Positions 43,941-54,681 of a stretch of DNA of 64,000 nt are shown here, piece after piece. The translations under genes were made by a program, and so were the position numbers. A model generated the notes under the pieces. It ran no database searches. It worked only from the letters and a program-made list of their open reading frames with translations, and was not told the origin of the DNA. Each line of letters begins with the position of its first letter. Within the stretch, counting starts at the first letter, position 1. The DNA is from Chondrus crispus (taxonomy: Eukaryota; Rhodophyta; Florideophyceae; Gigartinales; Gigartinaceae): contig NW_005179036.1 in assembly GCF_000350225.1 (NCBI RefSeq), forward strand, positions 106,577-170,576, given 5' to 3'.

Positions 43941-45903
43941 AAAGGAATTTGAAGGCGGCAAAGAGCACACGAACGCTACAGGCAGAGGCACCGACAGTGG
44001 ATGGGTGTGCGTTTCACGAACATGAACGGTTCCGATGAGGAAACTGAGGCGCTACTTGGCGCGTAGTATGTGGGTTTCAATAAAGGTGGAGAATTAACGT
44101 TGTCAGTGAGCGTTTTGGCTTCCAAGATATTTGTTAGAATACGGTCCTTAAAAAGAGATTGATTGCAGAGTGGTGCAAGGTAGATACCTTTTCCCATTAC
44201 TGCCGGATTTTGGTTAGATTCGCGATCTTTGATTGATTAACGGATAGCTGGACGGAAGATCTAAAGTGTCCTACGTCTCTTTGAAAAGCGCTAAAGATCG
44301 ATGAACGATCTATACTATCTTGCCAAATGACATGCTGTCTCTGTGTAGAGAAAGTATTATCCGTCTTTCAAGGTCAGTGAAAGTTCTCGGGGCATTTCGA
44401 GTGCCGCTTCAAGTGAAATGCCCCCTGGAATAGTAAGACATATATCGAATACCGTCTACTGCTGTTCTTTATGTTATGCCAAATGTTCAAGTATTTATGC
44501 TTTGGTGCGCTCAATTTACCCTACCACGGTACTGTATGAAAAACCGTGTGTTTATGGCAATTTCGCGCAGATGTTCAAAAATAACTCATTTACTTAAGCT
44601 CGGAGCATTTTCTAATCTCTATACACGAGTTCGTCGTGTGTTGCTGGTCTTGTAGGCAAGAGCTTTCCCTGAAAGGTGAATAGGAAGTGCTATTTTGATT
44701 GCCGTCGATGGTGTATTTATTGCAGTTTCGCGTACTGTAATGAACACGTGTTGACGAGCGTCCGTAATGAACCCGTGTCGGCCAGCCTCTGTACAAATCC
44801 TGGCTGTGATACCCGTATCACAGACAGGCAACGTCATGGTTGTCCAACGAGCGAAGGCCACGTGGTGGTATCTTTCAGAAATACAGTGGGTGTAAGCATT
44901 AGTGCCGCTTTTGTTTGTGCCACCGTCCCAATAGTGCAGGCCCGAACGCACGAACACGAAAAAAGGCCACGTGTCCTACGGTTCCGGCTGTTATGCTACC
45001 AATGACGCCATGGATGTCTTGGAGACGGTTGAGGTGGTTCAGAATCCACCTGAAATGCAGTCAAGTGATGAAGATGAGAGCCCGGAAAATGCAATTGAGA
45101 GAAAGACTATACCCCATGTCGTCGAGATCGCGAAATTGTTTGGAGAGCTGGAACTTTCGGCGACTGAATGCCAAGTTCCAGACGCTCTATCGCATCTAAG
45201 GTCGGCAAAGCGCACATTTCTCACTGCGAAACACAACAGAGATCCAATACGGAGCAGGCTGACGTTACTTTCCGAGTGCATGCAGAATAGATGTGACGAC
45301 GTCATTTACTAATGCCGTCTCCTAATAGTGCATATTTTTGGGGTTTCGCACGGAGCGGCACTAATGTGCGGGACCACTGTATGACGGATAGACTGTCTCG
45401 GGAAGTTTGGGTTTTTTTAGAAATAGCTGACAGTTTGGCTTGGAGAAGGCAGACTATAATGGACCGGACCGTTACGGTGGTTGGAAAGTTGCATTGCTGG
45501 CCAGTCGCTTTGCGTCTCAAACTTGCGAAACGCGATTTCATCATCACTTTGAACGTCCCGCACCCATCAAAACTGGACTCCAGGGTCTTTCCTGCCGCAT
45601 TCCGCCGCCCCGTCCTCTTCGTATCCTGTTTCTATGCCTTTGGACACTCGTCGTCAGACGGAAAAGCCCCTTTACATACACCATCAGGAAAGAGAAACCC
45701 GTCCCCCCCCCCTTCCCCCCCCCTCCTAAAGATCACATTGCCGTCGCTGGCTGTGTGCTGAGCGCTCTGGGAAACACACCATCCTCTAGCCCTGGGGTTA
45801 ACACCAACATCGTCGATCGCGCGTACCCGGTGTTTTCAACTCGAGCAAATTTCCAACAGATTGCCTTCTTTGCCATTTTCTCGTCTCTGTCTGTTGAAGA
45901 GGC
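43941..45903. other. Intergenic between Harbinger copy 2 and the kinase gene
   Basis: About 2 kb without a supported gene. It holds a 9-bp-arm palindrome CTGTGATACCCGTATCACAG (44804-44823), a 10-bp stem GGGGCATTTC/GAAATGCCCC (about 44393-44425) and C-runs at 45706-45728. An ATG frame at 45010-45312 (100 residues, acidic start, helical end with VVEIAKLFGELELSATE) is unrecognised; it could be the tail of an old DNA-transposon protein, but I cannot support that. The last 150 bases are the kinase promoter. Confidence 0.5.
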
Positions 45904-46776
45904 ATGGTACGCGTAGGGCCATACGAACTGGGCGCGACTTTGGGCAGGGGAAATTATGGACTTGTCAAGCTGGCCGTTAACCGAGACACAGGCGAGCAGT
46001 TTGCCGTCAAGATCGTGAAAAAGGAAGCCTTAGATGATGACAGAGCCGCCGACGTCGACATCAAGAGAGAAATTGCCATCATGAAGGCTCTTGACCATAC
46101 CAATATTGTCGCCCTCAATGATGTTCTGTACTCGCCAAAGCGAGTCTTCATGGTTATGGAGCTCGTGCGTGGTGGCGAGCTCTTCGAAAGCATCGTCAAG
46201 CACGGCCGTCAGGACGAGAAGACGGCCCGTCGCTATTTTCATCAACTCATCGATGCCGTGCATTACTGCCATCATCGCGGCGTGTATCACCGCGATTTGA
46301 AACCGGAAAACCTGTTGCTAGGGGAAAACGGGGAGCTCAAGATTACTGACTTTGGTTTTAGCGCCATGAGAGATTATGGCGCTCACTTGCTGCATACTAA
46401 CTGTGGAAGCCCGCATTATTGCGCGCCGGAGGTGTGGAACGGGACGCAGGACGGCTACGACGGGCGGAAGAATGATGCGTGGAGCTGTGGAATAATTTTG
46501 TACGTGATGCTGACTGGAAAGCAGCCGTTTTATGATGACGACGATGAGGTGCTTCTGGAAAAGGTGAGCGAAGGTGTTGTGGAGTACCCAGATTACTTGT
46601 CGGAAGGGGCGCGGGAGTTGATCGAGCGCTTGCTGGAGATGGACCCCAGGAAGAGGTTTTCGTTGTCCAAGGTGAAGAGACATCCGTGGTTTGCCGTCGG
46701 GTACGACGCGGAAAAGGACGCGCTGCTGCGACAGCAGGAGGGACGAAAGGAGAGGGCACGACTGCGTCAGAAGTAG
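45904..46776 (+). CDS. CAMK/SnRK-like Ser/Thr protein kinase, catalytic domain only
   Basis: 290 residues, nearly all kinase domain. Gly-rich loop LGRGNYGLV (13-21), ATP-anchoring Lys36 in FAVKIV, helix C Glu56, catalytic loop YHRDLKPENLL with Asp131, DFG at 149-151, a short activation loop with TNCGSPHYCAPEV, and APE Glu176. GSPHYCAPE and the late DPRKRFSLSKVKRHPWF are typical of the CAMK group, including SnRK3/CIPK and AMPK-like kinases. It phosphorylates Ser/Thr; substrates are not known. No NAF, UBA or calmodulin-binding region follows: only a 25-residue charged tail. Either it is a minimal kinase or its regulatory part is on another protein. All catalytic residues are present. Confidence 0.93.
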   Translation: MVRVGPYELGATLGRGNYGLVKLAVNRDTGEQFAVKIVKKEALDDDRAADVDIKREIAIMKALDHTNIVALNDVLYSPKRVFMVMELVRGGELFESIVKHGRQDEKTARRYFHQLIDAVHYCHHRGVYHRDLKPENLLLGENGELKITDFGFSAMRDYGAHLLHTNCGSPHYCAPEVWNGTQDGYDGRKNDAWSCGIILYVMLTGKQPFYDDDDEVLLEKVSEGVVEYPDYLSEGARELIERLLEMDPRKRFSLSKVKRHPWFAVGYDAEKDALLRQQEGRKERARLRQK

Positions 46777-47192
46777 TTGGAATAATACGATTTTGCTTGT
46801 GGGGATGTGTGTCGATAGAGATAGAAATAGAGGCAGATAAGGATTTTGTTTGTTCATTTCGGGGTCAGTATGTGTGTTTTTGGTTCCTTATTGTTAATGA
46901 GTTTGTTGTCGAGTAATCTTGTATCATCACATCGAGCACGAAGAGGAGCCTCTGGTGGGTGGGGAACGGGAAGTAGAAGGAAGAGTGAACAGTGTCTGAA
47001 TCCATTGCGGAAAAGGCTCTCGCCGAAAGTCGACGAAAAATTCCAATTTGAGCCAGCGGGCCGCAAGCGGCAAGTGCCGTCGTGAGATTGGTCTCGCTCA
47101 CGATCATAAGCGCCAGCGCCCGCCTTACTAAAACCACTTCCCCCCCCCCGAAGGTTACGTGGCGCATCCGTCGCCGTCTCCCGCCAGCCGCG
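46777..47192. other. Intergenic between kinase and RGG protein genes
   Basis: About 415 bases: 3' flank of the kinase and promoter/leader of the next gene on the same strand. C-run at 47142-47150 just before the leader. No further gene. Confidence 0.5.
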
Positions 47193-50100
47193 ATGAAGCG
47201 CGCTGCCTACCACCCGCCCTCCAACAACGGCGCGGGCAGCGCTCCGCCCGCCGTCCCCAACCCTTCCCCGCCGCCGTCGTCCGCACCCACGCGCGGCGCG
47301 CGCCCTCGCGCGCGTCCAGCAGGCCCAAAGCTGCCGGCCCCGTTCAGCCTCCCCTCCATCAAGCGCGAGCAGGGGGCGCACGCTGCAGGGGGCGGCATCG
47401 CAGGCGCGGGCGCCAAATGGGCCTCACGTGCACCAGCAGCCCAAGCCGCGACGCACGCAGAGAAGCACCCGCCAGACCGGTCCACGGCTTCCGCATCAGC
47501 CTCCCGCCCTCCACCTTCACAAAACGCTTGGGCTGCTAGGAAGCCCGTGCAGAGACCCCGCCCGCAGAAGCCTTCCAACGATGTTCGCGTGTTGACGGCC
47601 GCACAGTCTCCTGCGCCACTTGTGGTGTCGCCCCAGACGCTGCCTGCCGCGGCGCCGGCCCGAACTCCGGCAGTAGTGCAGTCGCAGGGGGTTGCGCCGG
47701 CTTCGTCGCCTGTCGCGCAGCTGCGCGATGAAGATGACTGGGCGGAGGACGATCAAAAAATGGACTTCTCTAATCCCGTTTCGCTGCCGGAGGTCACCCT
47801 GCCGGATCAACCCGCGCCCCCGCCACCTCCTCAGCACCACCATCCCGCCCATCGTCCCGCTCCAATCCATCCGAATTTTCACCACCATTCGTCTCATCCG
47901 GCACCAGCTGCGCATTGGGCGCCAGCCATCCGTCTGCAGCAGCAAGAAGATTATCGTCCACATCAGCGGCAGCCCCCGCTAATGCCTATGCCTCCGGTTG
48001 CGCAGCCTCAGGTCGATCTTACTATCATCAAGGACCAGAAGACCATCATGAAGTCCAAGGCTGAGCTGGCACACGATCGTAGGAAGGCCGAGGAAGAGCG
48101 TGATCGGCAAATTAAGGAGCGGGCGGCTAGGAAGCTAAAGGAGCTCGAAGCGAGGCTCGGCGTCAAGAAGGACGTGGCCCCCGCTACTGCTCCTATGCCT
48201 GCTCCAGCCTCATCACCTGCTTCAGCTCGATCACCCCCTCAAGCACATTCTCCTTCTTCTGGTCCTGCACTTGTTGCTGTCCACGCCTCTACCGCTGCCT
48301 CGCTGGAGCCAAAAGTCGTGTCCAGACCGAACTCAGTTGACCGTTCCTCGCCGGCGGGTCCCAATGTCCACGTTACGCGGCGATATGAACCTGCTGTTAT
48401 TCCAGTGGCATCAACAACGTCGCGAGCAGCCGAAAGTACACCCTCCACTCCGCGCATCGTATTGCAACGTCCGCGGACGGCGGGAATCGAGGCTACAGTG
48501 GACAAAAACCGTCGCCAGCCTGTCCCTGCCCAGCAGCGCGAAGCGCAACAGGGACTGCCAGCGCGCCGCTCCGGAGTCACAAGGAATGCTGGTTCAGAGC
48601 ATACCCCAACACCTCATAGGCCCCAGGACGGTACGAAACAGAGGAGGCATCCATACCGCGCCCGGGAATATGACGGACCAGCTGCGAATGAATCGAGGGA
48701 ACAATGGCTGGAGCGCCGGAGACGAGAAACAGAGATTCGGAACGTAGTCAAATCCATTCTTCAAATGTGTGTCCATCGCGCAGTTTACGGAATCAAACCC
48801 GGTCCGAAACGACCATACGGGAGACGAGGAAGCTCTCAGTCGGCCCAGCATCCGCGGAGAAAGGACTACAATCGACCGCGTTGGACCGGGTCGCCCGGGT
48901 CGAAAACACCTGAATCCGCCCCGGGAAAACCAAGTGCCCCAGCCCCAGCGGCATCCCCCGAAGTGCGTCGGAATTCTGCGTCCAAGCCGCAGTCTCGTCC
49001 GCAGCAGGCAGCACTTGCGAAGCCTCTTCCTGCACAGGCAAAGGAGATACCTCCACAACCGAGAGTAGCCCCTGCGCCATTGCGACCTGCGCCGTGGGCG
49101 CCAAAGGCGCCCGGGTCGTCTCCTGAGACGAAAAATGTACATGGATCTAGAACAGAGGGTTTGCCGGTGGATGCGTCCAAAATTGAAGACTGGAGTATGC
49201 GGCAAAGTCAGGTCTCCAGTCCTTCACTTGATCCAACACCCATGCAGTCTTCTGTACCCTCAAGACAGCAGCCGAGATCTCGCTCCGGGGCTGGACATGT
49301 GCCGCCGTCGGCCGTACGCAACATCATTCCCGTAAAAGCCAGTCAATCGTCGAAAGCAAGCGGCGCCGATCGACAGTTGGAGGTGGATTCTGTCACAATA
49401 CCGGCTCCGAGTGGGGGCATTAGAGTTGTACAGCGTCCAGATCGTGGGCGTGGTGCAAATCGACAAGGTCCCGGCGGTTCTGCAGTATTATCAAATGGAA
49501 AGAACCTTTTGTCCGGAGCAGCTGTGACGCCCGCCAACGGGCCGTTTGACAAGCCGAGATACGCCCCTCGAAGGCGAGGGGGGAAGCTTGATGTTCCGAG
49601 AAGAGACAGAAGAGCTCCTTATCGAAAAAGCGACGATGCTCGTGCGTCAGGGGAAGATCAGCGAGGCGGGTATGGTGTACCATTGACGTCGCACTCTATT
49701 CCATTAGATGCGAAGCAGGAATCTGAGGCATGGGCGGCAAACAACGGGCCCAAGCAGCCTGCGAGCTTTGACGCTATTACTCGCGCATTTTCGAATCAGC
49801 CCGCACCCTTTCCTCTTGTTGGTGCTCCCTTGCTGCCACTAGTACCTGTTGTGTCAATCATCTCAACTCCTGATGAGGGTAGCGCCTCTACAGCCAATGA
49901 CTCGAATCGTGGAGCCTGGAATGCGAGCGGAACCTGGACCGGTACACAGAAGGAGGTCAAAACAGACTGGTGGCAGTCAAAGAGCAATAACAGTAATTCT
50001 TTTGAAAAGGACACAGTCAAGAAACCTTCATCCAGAAACCACGCGAACAAGAGTTTGAAAAGCAATGGAGCGCCTGGACAAAAGAAGGACAGGAGAATGT

Positions 50101-51425
50101 TGCAACCAGAGACGGGAGCCACTGAGCAGAAAACCACGACTCCTCGAGGCCCAATTGGGACGAGGTCAGAGGGCGGGACCAAACAGCGTCGGAAACAGAC
50201 TCGAGCACGGAAGGCGAAGAAATTATCGCCGGAGATTGTCGAACAAACAAGCAAGGAACCGAAAGCCACTAGCAATATTGCGAAGCCGGAGCACAGAAAC
50301 AGCAAAATTAATGGGACCGAAATTGTGGCTCCAGTCGAACCTGCCCAGCCCGCAATGGATACTGCGGGTGAGTCCGCTGTGTCGAGGAAGAAATCTGTCG
50401 TTGTTTCAGGAGAAGCGTATGGGTTGCGTACACCTGCTGCTCAAGGAATGAACGCTTCGAAAGCATTACCATCAGAGGTATCGCAATCGAAAAGTGGTCC
50501 CGCACCGCGAGCGAAGAACAAACGGTCAATAACACGTGCAAAGAAGAAGCCACCAGCGCCAGCACCGGCGGAAGGTGATGATCTGATGCATTTTAATGTT
50601 TCTGAGGGAAACGTCGTCGAAGTGGGACCGACGCGAACCTCGGCCAAACAAAAGGAAGTCTTTCGTCCTCGAAGGACCGGGAATGGGACACATGGCAAAT
50701 CAATGCGGAAGACAAACGATAAACCACGGGTATCCACTGCAGCATCAGAAACTGAGGTCAAGCCCGAGGTCAAGGCGAACGATAACGCAGCAGCAGTGAG
50801 CCGTGAGGCGTCTGATCTTCCCACAAAGGGCCAGCAGGAAAAGCCTGCGAAGGAACAAAATGAATTATCTTCGCAATCACCTTTTCAGGATGGCGTCAAC
50901 TCGAAGAAAGAAGGTGTCCATGCTCGCGCCGACGCAAAGATTGGTCCGCAGTCACGCGGTAACAGGAACAATAACGGTAAGCACAGAAACCCCAAGCGGT
51001 TATCGGAACGAGACACGAAAACTGAGAACAAGTCGAATGATGCCTCCGCATCAAGTGACATCAAGGAATCGAAGGCTCTGGACGTGTCGGCTGCCGGAGG
51101 CGAGAAGAGCGAAAAGAGCACCAGCGCTACTCCGCTAGTGAGCAGGGAGGGAGAAGCAGGTTCTTTTACTCCCCAAACAACGCAACCGTCTGGAAAGCCA
51201 GCATCTCGCGGAGCCCCTGGTGGTGTCCGAGGGCGCGGAGGACGGCGCGGACGCGGATGGAGAGGCGGTCGAGGCGGGCGGGGCGGGCGTGGTGGCCGAG
51301 GCAGTCGCGGCAGGGGTCGCGGCAGTGTGAATAGCAATGCCAATAGTGCCTCAGGCAACAGCAATAGCACGAGCATTACGCAACCCGTTGTCGCCAAGGC
51401 TGTCACCAGCGACGCCAAACCGTAG
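47193..51425 (+). CDS. Large low-complexity RGG-box protein, PRRC2/BAT2-like
   Basis: 1410 residues from the ATG at 47193 (the frame opens earlier only with GTG). Order: a Pro/Ala/Ser-rich N-terminal third; DDWAEDDQKMDFSNPV (about 195-210); a Pro/His-rich stretch; a charged helix about 325-355 (ELAHDRRKAEEERDRQIKER then LKELEARLG); long disordered Ser/Pro/Lys-rich sequence; and a C-terminal RGG/RG box with about ten Gly-Arg repeats (about 1345-1380) followed by Asn/Ser. The Trp-Asp acidic motif plus short ER-rich helix recalls PRRC2/BAT2 proteins, which bind RNA and act in translation or stress granules. RGG boxes bind RNA. That family link rests on two short motifs and is tentative; an RNA-binding disordered protein is well supported. 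One uninterrupted exon of 4.2 kb. Confidence 0.75.
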   Translation: MKRAAYHPPSNNGAGSAPPAVPNPSPPPSSAPTRGARPRARPAGPKLPAPFSLPSIKREQGAHAAGGGIAGAGAKWASRAPAAQAATHAEKHPPDRSTASASASRPPPSQNAWAARKPVQRPRPQKPSNDVRVLTAAQSPAPLVVSPQTLPAAAPARTPAVVQSQGVAPASSPVAQLRDEDDWAEDDQKMDFSNPVSLPEVTLPDQPAPPPPPQHHHPAHRPAPIHPNFHHHSSHPAPAAHWAPAIRLQQQEDYRPHQRQPPLMPMPPVAQPQVDLTIIKDQKTIMKSKAELAHDRRKAEEERDRQIKERAARKLKELEARLGVKKDVAPATAPMPAPASSPASARSPPQAHSPSSGPALVAVHASTAASLEPKVVSRPNSVDRSSPAGPNVHVTRRYEPAVIPVASTTSRAAESTPSTPRIVLQRPRTAGIEATVDKNRRQPVPAQQREAQQGLPARRSGVTRNAGSEHTPTPHRPQDGTKQRRHPYRAREYDGPAANESREQWLERRRRETEIRNVVKSILQMCVHRAVYGIKPGPKRPYGRRGSSQSAQHPRRKDYNRPRWTGSPGSKTPESAPGKPSAPAPAASPEVRRNSASKPQSRPQQAALAKPLPAQAKEIPPQPRVAPAPLRPAPWAPKAPGSSPETKNVHGSRTEGLPVDASKIEDWSMRQSQVSSPSLDPTPMQSSVPSRQQPRSRSGAGHVPPSAVRNIIPVKASQSSKASGADRQLEVDSVTIPAPSGGIRVVQRPDRGRGANRQGPGGSAVLSNGKNLLSGAAVTPANGPFDKPRYAPRRRGGKLDVPRRDRRAPYRKSDDARASGEDQRGGYGVPLTSHSIPLDAKQESEAWAANNGPKQPASFDAITRAFSNQPAPFPLVGAPLLPLVPVVSIISTPDEGSASTANDSNRGAWNASGTWTGTQKEVKTDWWQSKSNNSNSFEKDTVKKPSSRNHANKSLKSNGAPGQKKDRRMLQPETGATEQKTTTPRGPIGTRSEGGTKQRRKQTRARKAKKLSPEIVEQTSKEPKATSNIAKPEHRNSKINGTEIVAPVEPAQPAMDTAGESAVSRKKSVVVSGEAYGLRTPAAQGMNASKALPSEVSQSKSGPAPRAKNKRSITRAKKKPPAPAPAEGDDLMHFNVSEGNVVEVGPTRTSAKQKEVFRPRRTGNGTHGKSMRKTNDKPRVSTAASETEVKPEVKANDNAAAVSREASDLPTKGQQEKPAKEQNELSSQSPFQDGVNSKKEGVHARADAKIGPQSRGNRNNNGKHRNPKRLSERDTKTENKSNDASASSDIKESKALDVSAAGGEKSEKSTSATPLVSREGEAGSFTPQTTQPSGKPASRGAPGGVRGRGGRRGRGWRGGRGGRGGRGGRGSRGRGRGSVNSNANSASGNSNSTSITQPVVAKAVTSDAKP

Positions 51426-52264
51426 CCTGCGCCTTGTCTGTATCACCCTCTTCCACATGTGTTGTGTAGGATCACTTCGTTCCATCCACATTAATCAGCA
51501 CCAGGACAAGAGGGAACAGCAACAAGGAATAGGAGGGGTCCCGCTCCTCACTCCGCTAACAAGCAACAGGCGGATACCCAATCTGTGAATGCATGAATGA
51601 GCCCTCTTTGCTCGGAGCTACAAAGATTTCTCCCCCGCAAGTGCCTCTGACCACTATTTCACGAAACGCCATGTTTGTCGAATAGAAAGCCCTCCCAAGG
51701 CAGCCTTGCTACGCACCAGGTAGTAATATCTGCAGATAGGTCACGCATATGTGCGCATGCCTGGCTTTTGATGTGTTCGTCTGTGGAATAATCTAGTGGC
51801 GCAAAAGCACTGTAGCGACATAGTTGCGCCCTTCACGTACGCACTGAACTGCTAGTTCAATAAATGAAAAGGATTTTTCGCAGTGAGGCATTGGCAACAC
51901 GTTGTCCGAATGTGCGTGTTCTCCGATACGTATGCCGGATGGCGCCCACCCACTGTCCTTAAGGCTTGGCGCTGGAACGGCTAAAAATGGCAGCGACTGC
52001 GTCGAAGGGTGCAACGCAAGAGGCAAAAAAGTGAACATCGAGGGGGCGCCAGACGCAGTTTTTACTCGACGCTAGAACACAAAAAAACGCATACCTACAC
52101 TGTTTTTCGGCCCTGTGGCGCTAGGATCTACCGACAGAGCACAGCGGGCAGTTGCTAAAAGCAAAGATACCAGGGCTCTGAATCCTTACTTAACCATCAC
52201 CAGATGAGTCAGTTGTAAAAACTTTTTGCAGTATCGAGTTGTTGAATCAAGAGACCACGACATC
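51426..52264. other. Convergent intergenic region
   Basis: About 840 bases between the stop codons of the RGG protein (plus) and ADP/ATP translocase (minus), so it holds two 3' ends. No gene or repeat recognised. Confidence 0.5.
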
Positions 52265-53255
52265 TTAGAAGTTGGCATCGATGACCTTCTTGAGCTCGTC
52301 ATACATGACGAGCACGAGAGCGCCACCGGCGCCGCGAAGAACGTTGGAAAGCGCGCCCTTAAAGAAGGCACCCATGCCCTCGTTAGCGGCGATCTTCTTC
52401 CAGGCATCAACCGTTCCATTGTAGATCTTTTCCTTGCCACCGGACTGCATCATGAGACGACGACGGACGGTGTCAAACGGATATGAGATGATTCCAGATG
52501 CGGCGGTGACAGTCTGGGCGACGGCCCACTTGGCGAGCACGTTGGCCTTCTTCTCATCCTCGAACAAAACTCCCTTAGCGGTATCATACAGACCAAAGTA
52601 GGCTCCACGATAGACAATGATACCCTGGACCGACACACCGAAGCCCTGGTACAAAGCCATCGGGCCGCCACGGGTAGCAACCTTACGGAGGCAATCGACG
52701 AGGCCAGTGAACTCACGCTGGGTGCCCTTGCCGACATCGGCCGCAAGACGGGTCCTCGCGAAATCGAGCGGGTAGACAATGAGGAGGGAGCAGGCACCGG
52801 CGAGACCACCGGAGGCTAAATTAGTCATGAAAAACTTGCCGAACTGCTTCTTGGGATCGTACTTGGGGAACTGCTTCTTAATGTTATCCTTGAAGGCAAA
52901 GTTGAAAGCCTGGGTCGGGAAATAACGGATAACATTGGCAAGATTGCCCCTCCAGAACGAGGAGAAGCCTTGTTCTCTCGCGACACGAGTGAAGCAGTTT
53001 CCGATACCAGTATACCTGGGGACCTCGCCGGACTTGATGAGCGGGTTAGCATCCTGAGTCTGAAGCAGAAGCTTGACACGCTCGATCGGGGCGACGAGGG
53101 TCTTTGAGATACCCCCTGCGGTACCTCCCGCGGCGAGATCAGCGAAGAATTTAGTGGCATTAAACTCTTGCTTCTCGGCGGGGGCGGCGGCAACAACGCG
53201 GGGAGCCGAAGGGGCGGAAGCGACGGCGGCCGCGGAACACGAAGTGCATACGCCT
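52265..53255 (-). CDS. Mitochondrial ADP/ATP translocase (5' end in gap)
   Basis: About 330 visible residues. Three mitochondrial carrier repeats with their signatures: [22 protein letters not shown] and [11 protein letters not shown]. The ADP/ATP carrier hallmark RRRMMM appears as [28 protein letters not shown] and [21 protein letters not shown] are also typical. It exchanges ATP for ADP across the inner mitochondrial membrane with six helices. Before the first repeat is an Ala/Ser/Val-rich extension ([20 protein letters not shown]), as in plant carriers. No ATG lies in frame between the gap at 53256 and the first repeat, so the start (and perhaps an intron) is in or beyond the gap. Head-to-head with eL13. 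Confidence 0.95.
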
Positions 53256-53307
53256 NNNNNNNNNNNNNNNNNNNNNNNNNNNNNNNNNNNNNNNNNNNNN
53301 NNNNNNN
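53256..53307. other. Assembly gap (52 N) next to a G-run
   Basis: 52 unknown bases followed at once by long G homopolymers (about 53317-53345), which probably stopped sequencing. The gap hides the start of the ADP/ATP translocase gene. Confidence 0.99.
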
Positions 53308-53868
53308 AGGATGGGAGGGGGGGGGGGGGGGGGAAGGGGGGGGAGGAGGGAGAGGGGGAAATGGGGAGCTTTATTAGAGGGATGGGACAGGAGCGGGGGA
53401 TCGGGGGGTGGGCGATGCGGCCGGTCGTGGGATTGGAGGAGCGGGTGGTTGGCCCAGAAGCGGCGTCGGCGGATTGTTTTTCGCTTTTTTTTCGGCAACA
53501 GAAATTCACGGGCCCTCCCTACCTGACACCCGTCCCATCCGTTGAATCACTTCCCCCTAACTTTCGCTCTCTCATGAACAACTCGTGTAAGCCGCTGTCA
53601 GTATGCCTCCTCTCACACCGGCTCCTTGATCCCTTCACAGAGGCGATCCAATCGCTCCCCTGCCAAAATCCTGCAGTTATCATACCGCCCCCCACGCAGC
53701 CGCCGCCGCTCGGCGACCCGTGCCGCCCCACTGCACGCGATCACGCCCCTCTCCCTCAGACTCCTATCACTCGCACCGATAGCTGCTTCCCCAGCACCCC
53801 TCACCCGCGCGCAGCATTTTGTTCGATCCGACGCCCTCCTCGTGGCGTGCTCCCTCCCTTAACGCACG
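53308..53868. promoter_or_regulatory. Divergent promoter region of translocase and eL13 genes
   Basis: About 560 bases between a minus-strand and a plus-strand gene, both expected to be highly expressed. The first part is G-rich on the plus strand and the second C-rich. No TATA box is evident. Translated frames here are composition artefacts. Confidence 0.45.
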
Positions 53869-54507
53869 ATGAAGCACAACAATGTGATCCCGAATAACCA
53901 TTTCCGCAAGGAATGGCAGCTGCGCGTGCGCACGTGGTTCGAGCAGCCGATGCGCAAGCGTCGTCGCCGTTCGGCGCGCGTGCTCAAGTACGCCAAGTCT
54001 GCTCCGCGCCCGATCGACGGGCTTCTGCGCCCCATCGTGCGCTGCCCGACGAACAAGTACAACATGCACGTGCGTCTGGGCCGCGGCTTCTCGCTCGAGG
54101 AGCTCAAGGAGGCCGGCATTGCCGTGCGCTACGCGCCCACCATCGGCATCGCTGTCGACCCACGCAGGAAGAACCGCTCCTTGGACGCCATGCAGGATAA
54201 CGTCCAGAGGCTCAAGGAGTTCAAGACCAAGCTCATAGTCTTCCCGAAGAATCCCGCGAAGCCGAAGGAAGGCGAGGCCAAGAAGGAGGAGCTGGCCATG
54301 GCCGCCCAACTGGAGGGTAAGCTCATGCCCATTCAGAAGACCACTGCTGAGATTGAAGTCCGCCCTATCACCAATGATGATCGCGCCAAGACTGCGTATA
54401 GGTCGCTGCGTATCGAGAAATCCAACAAGAAACTCGAGGGTATCCGGAAGAAGCGCGCGGCTGAGAAGGCCGCCGAGAAGGCCGACAAAAGCGCAGCGAA
54501 GAAATAG
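53869..54507 (+). CDS. RPL13: 60S ribosomal protein L13 (eL13)
   Basis: 212 residues, the family's usual length. Starts MKHNNVIPNNHFRKEWQLRV; the pattern HFRKxWQxRVxTWFxQP followed by a basic RKRRRRSAR segment is characteristic of eL13. Continues with RPIVRCPTNKYNMHVRLGRG and FSLEELKEAGI, and ends in a Lys/Ala-rich tail. It is a structural protein of the large cytosolic ribosomal subunit. The ATG at 53869 (context ACG before ATG) gives the conserved N terminus. Single exon. It converges with the SAP-domain gene, leaving 174 bases between stop codons. Confidence 0.97.
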   Translation: MKHNNVIPNNHFRKEWQLRVRTWFEQPMRKRRRRSARVLKYAKSAPRPIDGLLRPIVRCPTNKYNMHVRLGRGFSLEELKEAGIAVRYAPTIGIAVDPRRKNRSLDAMQDNVQRLKEFKTKLIVFPKNPAKPKEGEAKKEELAMAAQLEGKLMPIQKTTAEIEVRPITNDDRAKTAYRSLRIEKSNKKLEGIRKKRAAEKAAEKADKSAAKK

Positions 54508-54681
54508 ACCTACCGTCATGTAGTAAACCATCATCACATGACTCCCGGTTATATTCTGTTATCGTCTTTTGCCCCTTCCTCTCTACACAACGCCAAGCTC
54601 GAGTTGGGGCTCGATTAGCTCCATTCGAATACCGTAAACAAACTCATCAATCTCGCACAGCCCTCTTTATTCACAAACTCC

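Noticed and set aside
45010-45312. 100-codon frame, possibly the tail of a DNA-transposon protein
   Set aside because: The resemblance is only an acidic stretch and a helix; no catalytic motif is present, so I do not call a gene.
53160-53526. Gly-rich frames over the G-run
   Set aside because: Products of homopolymer G next to a gap.
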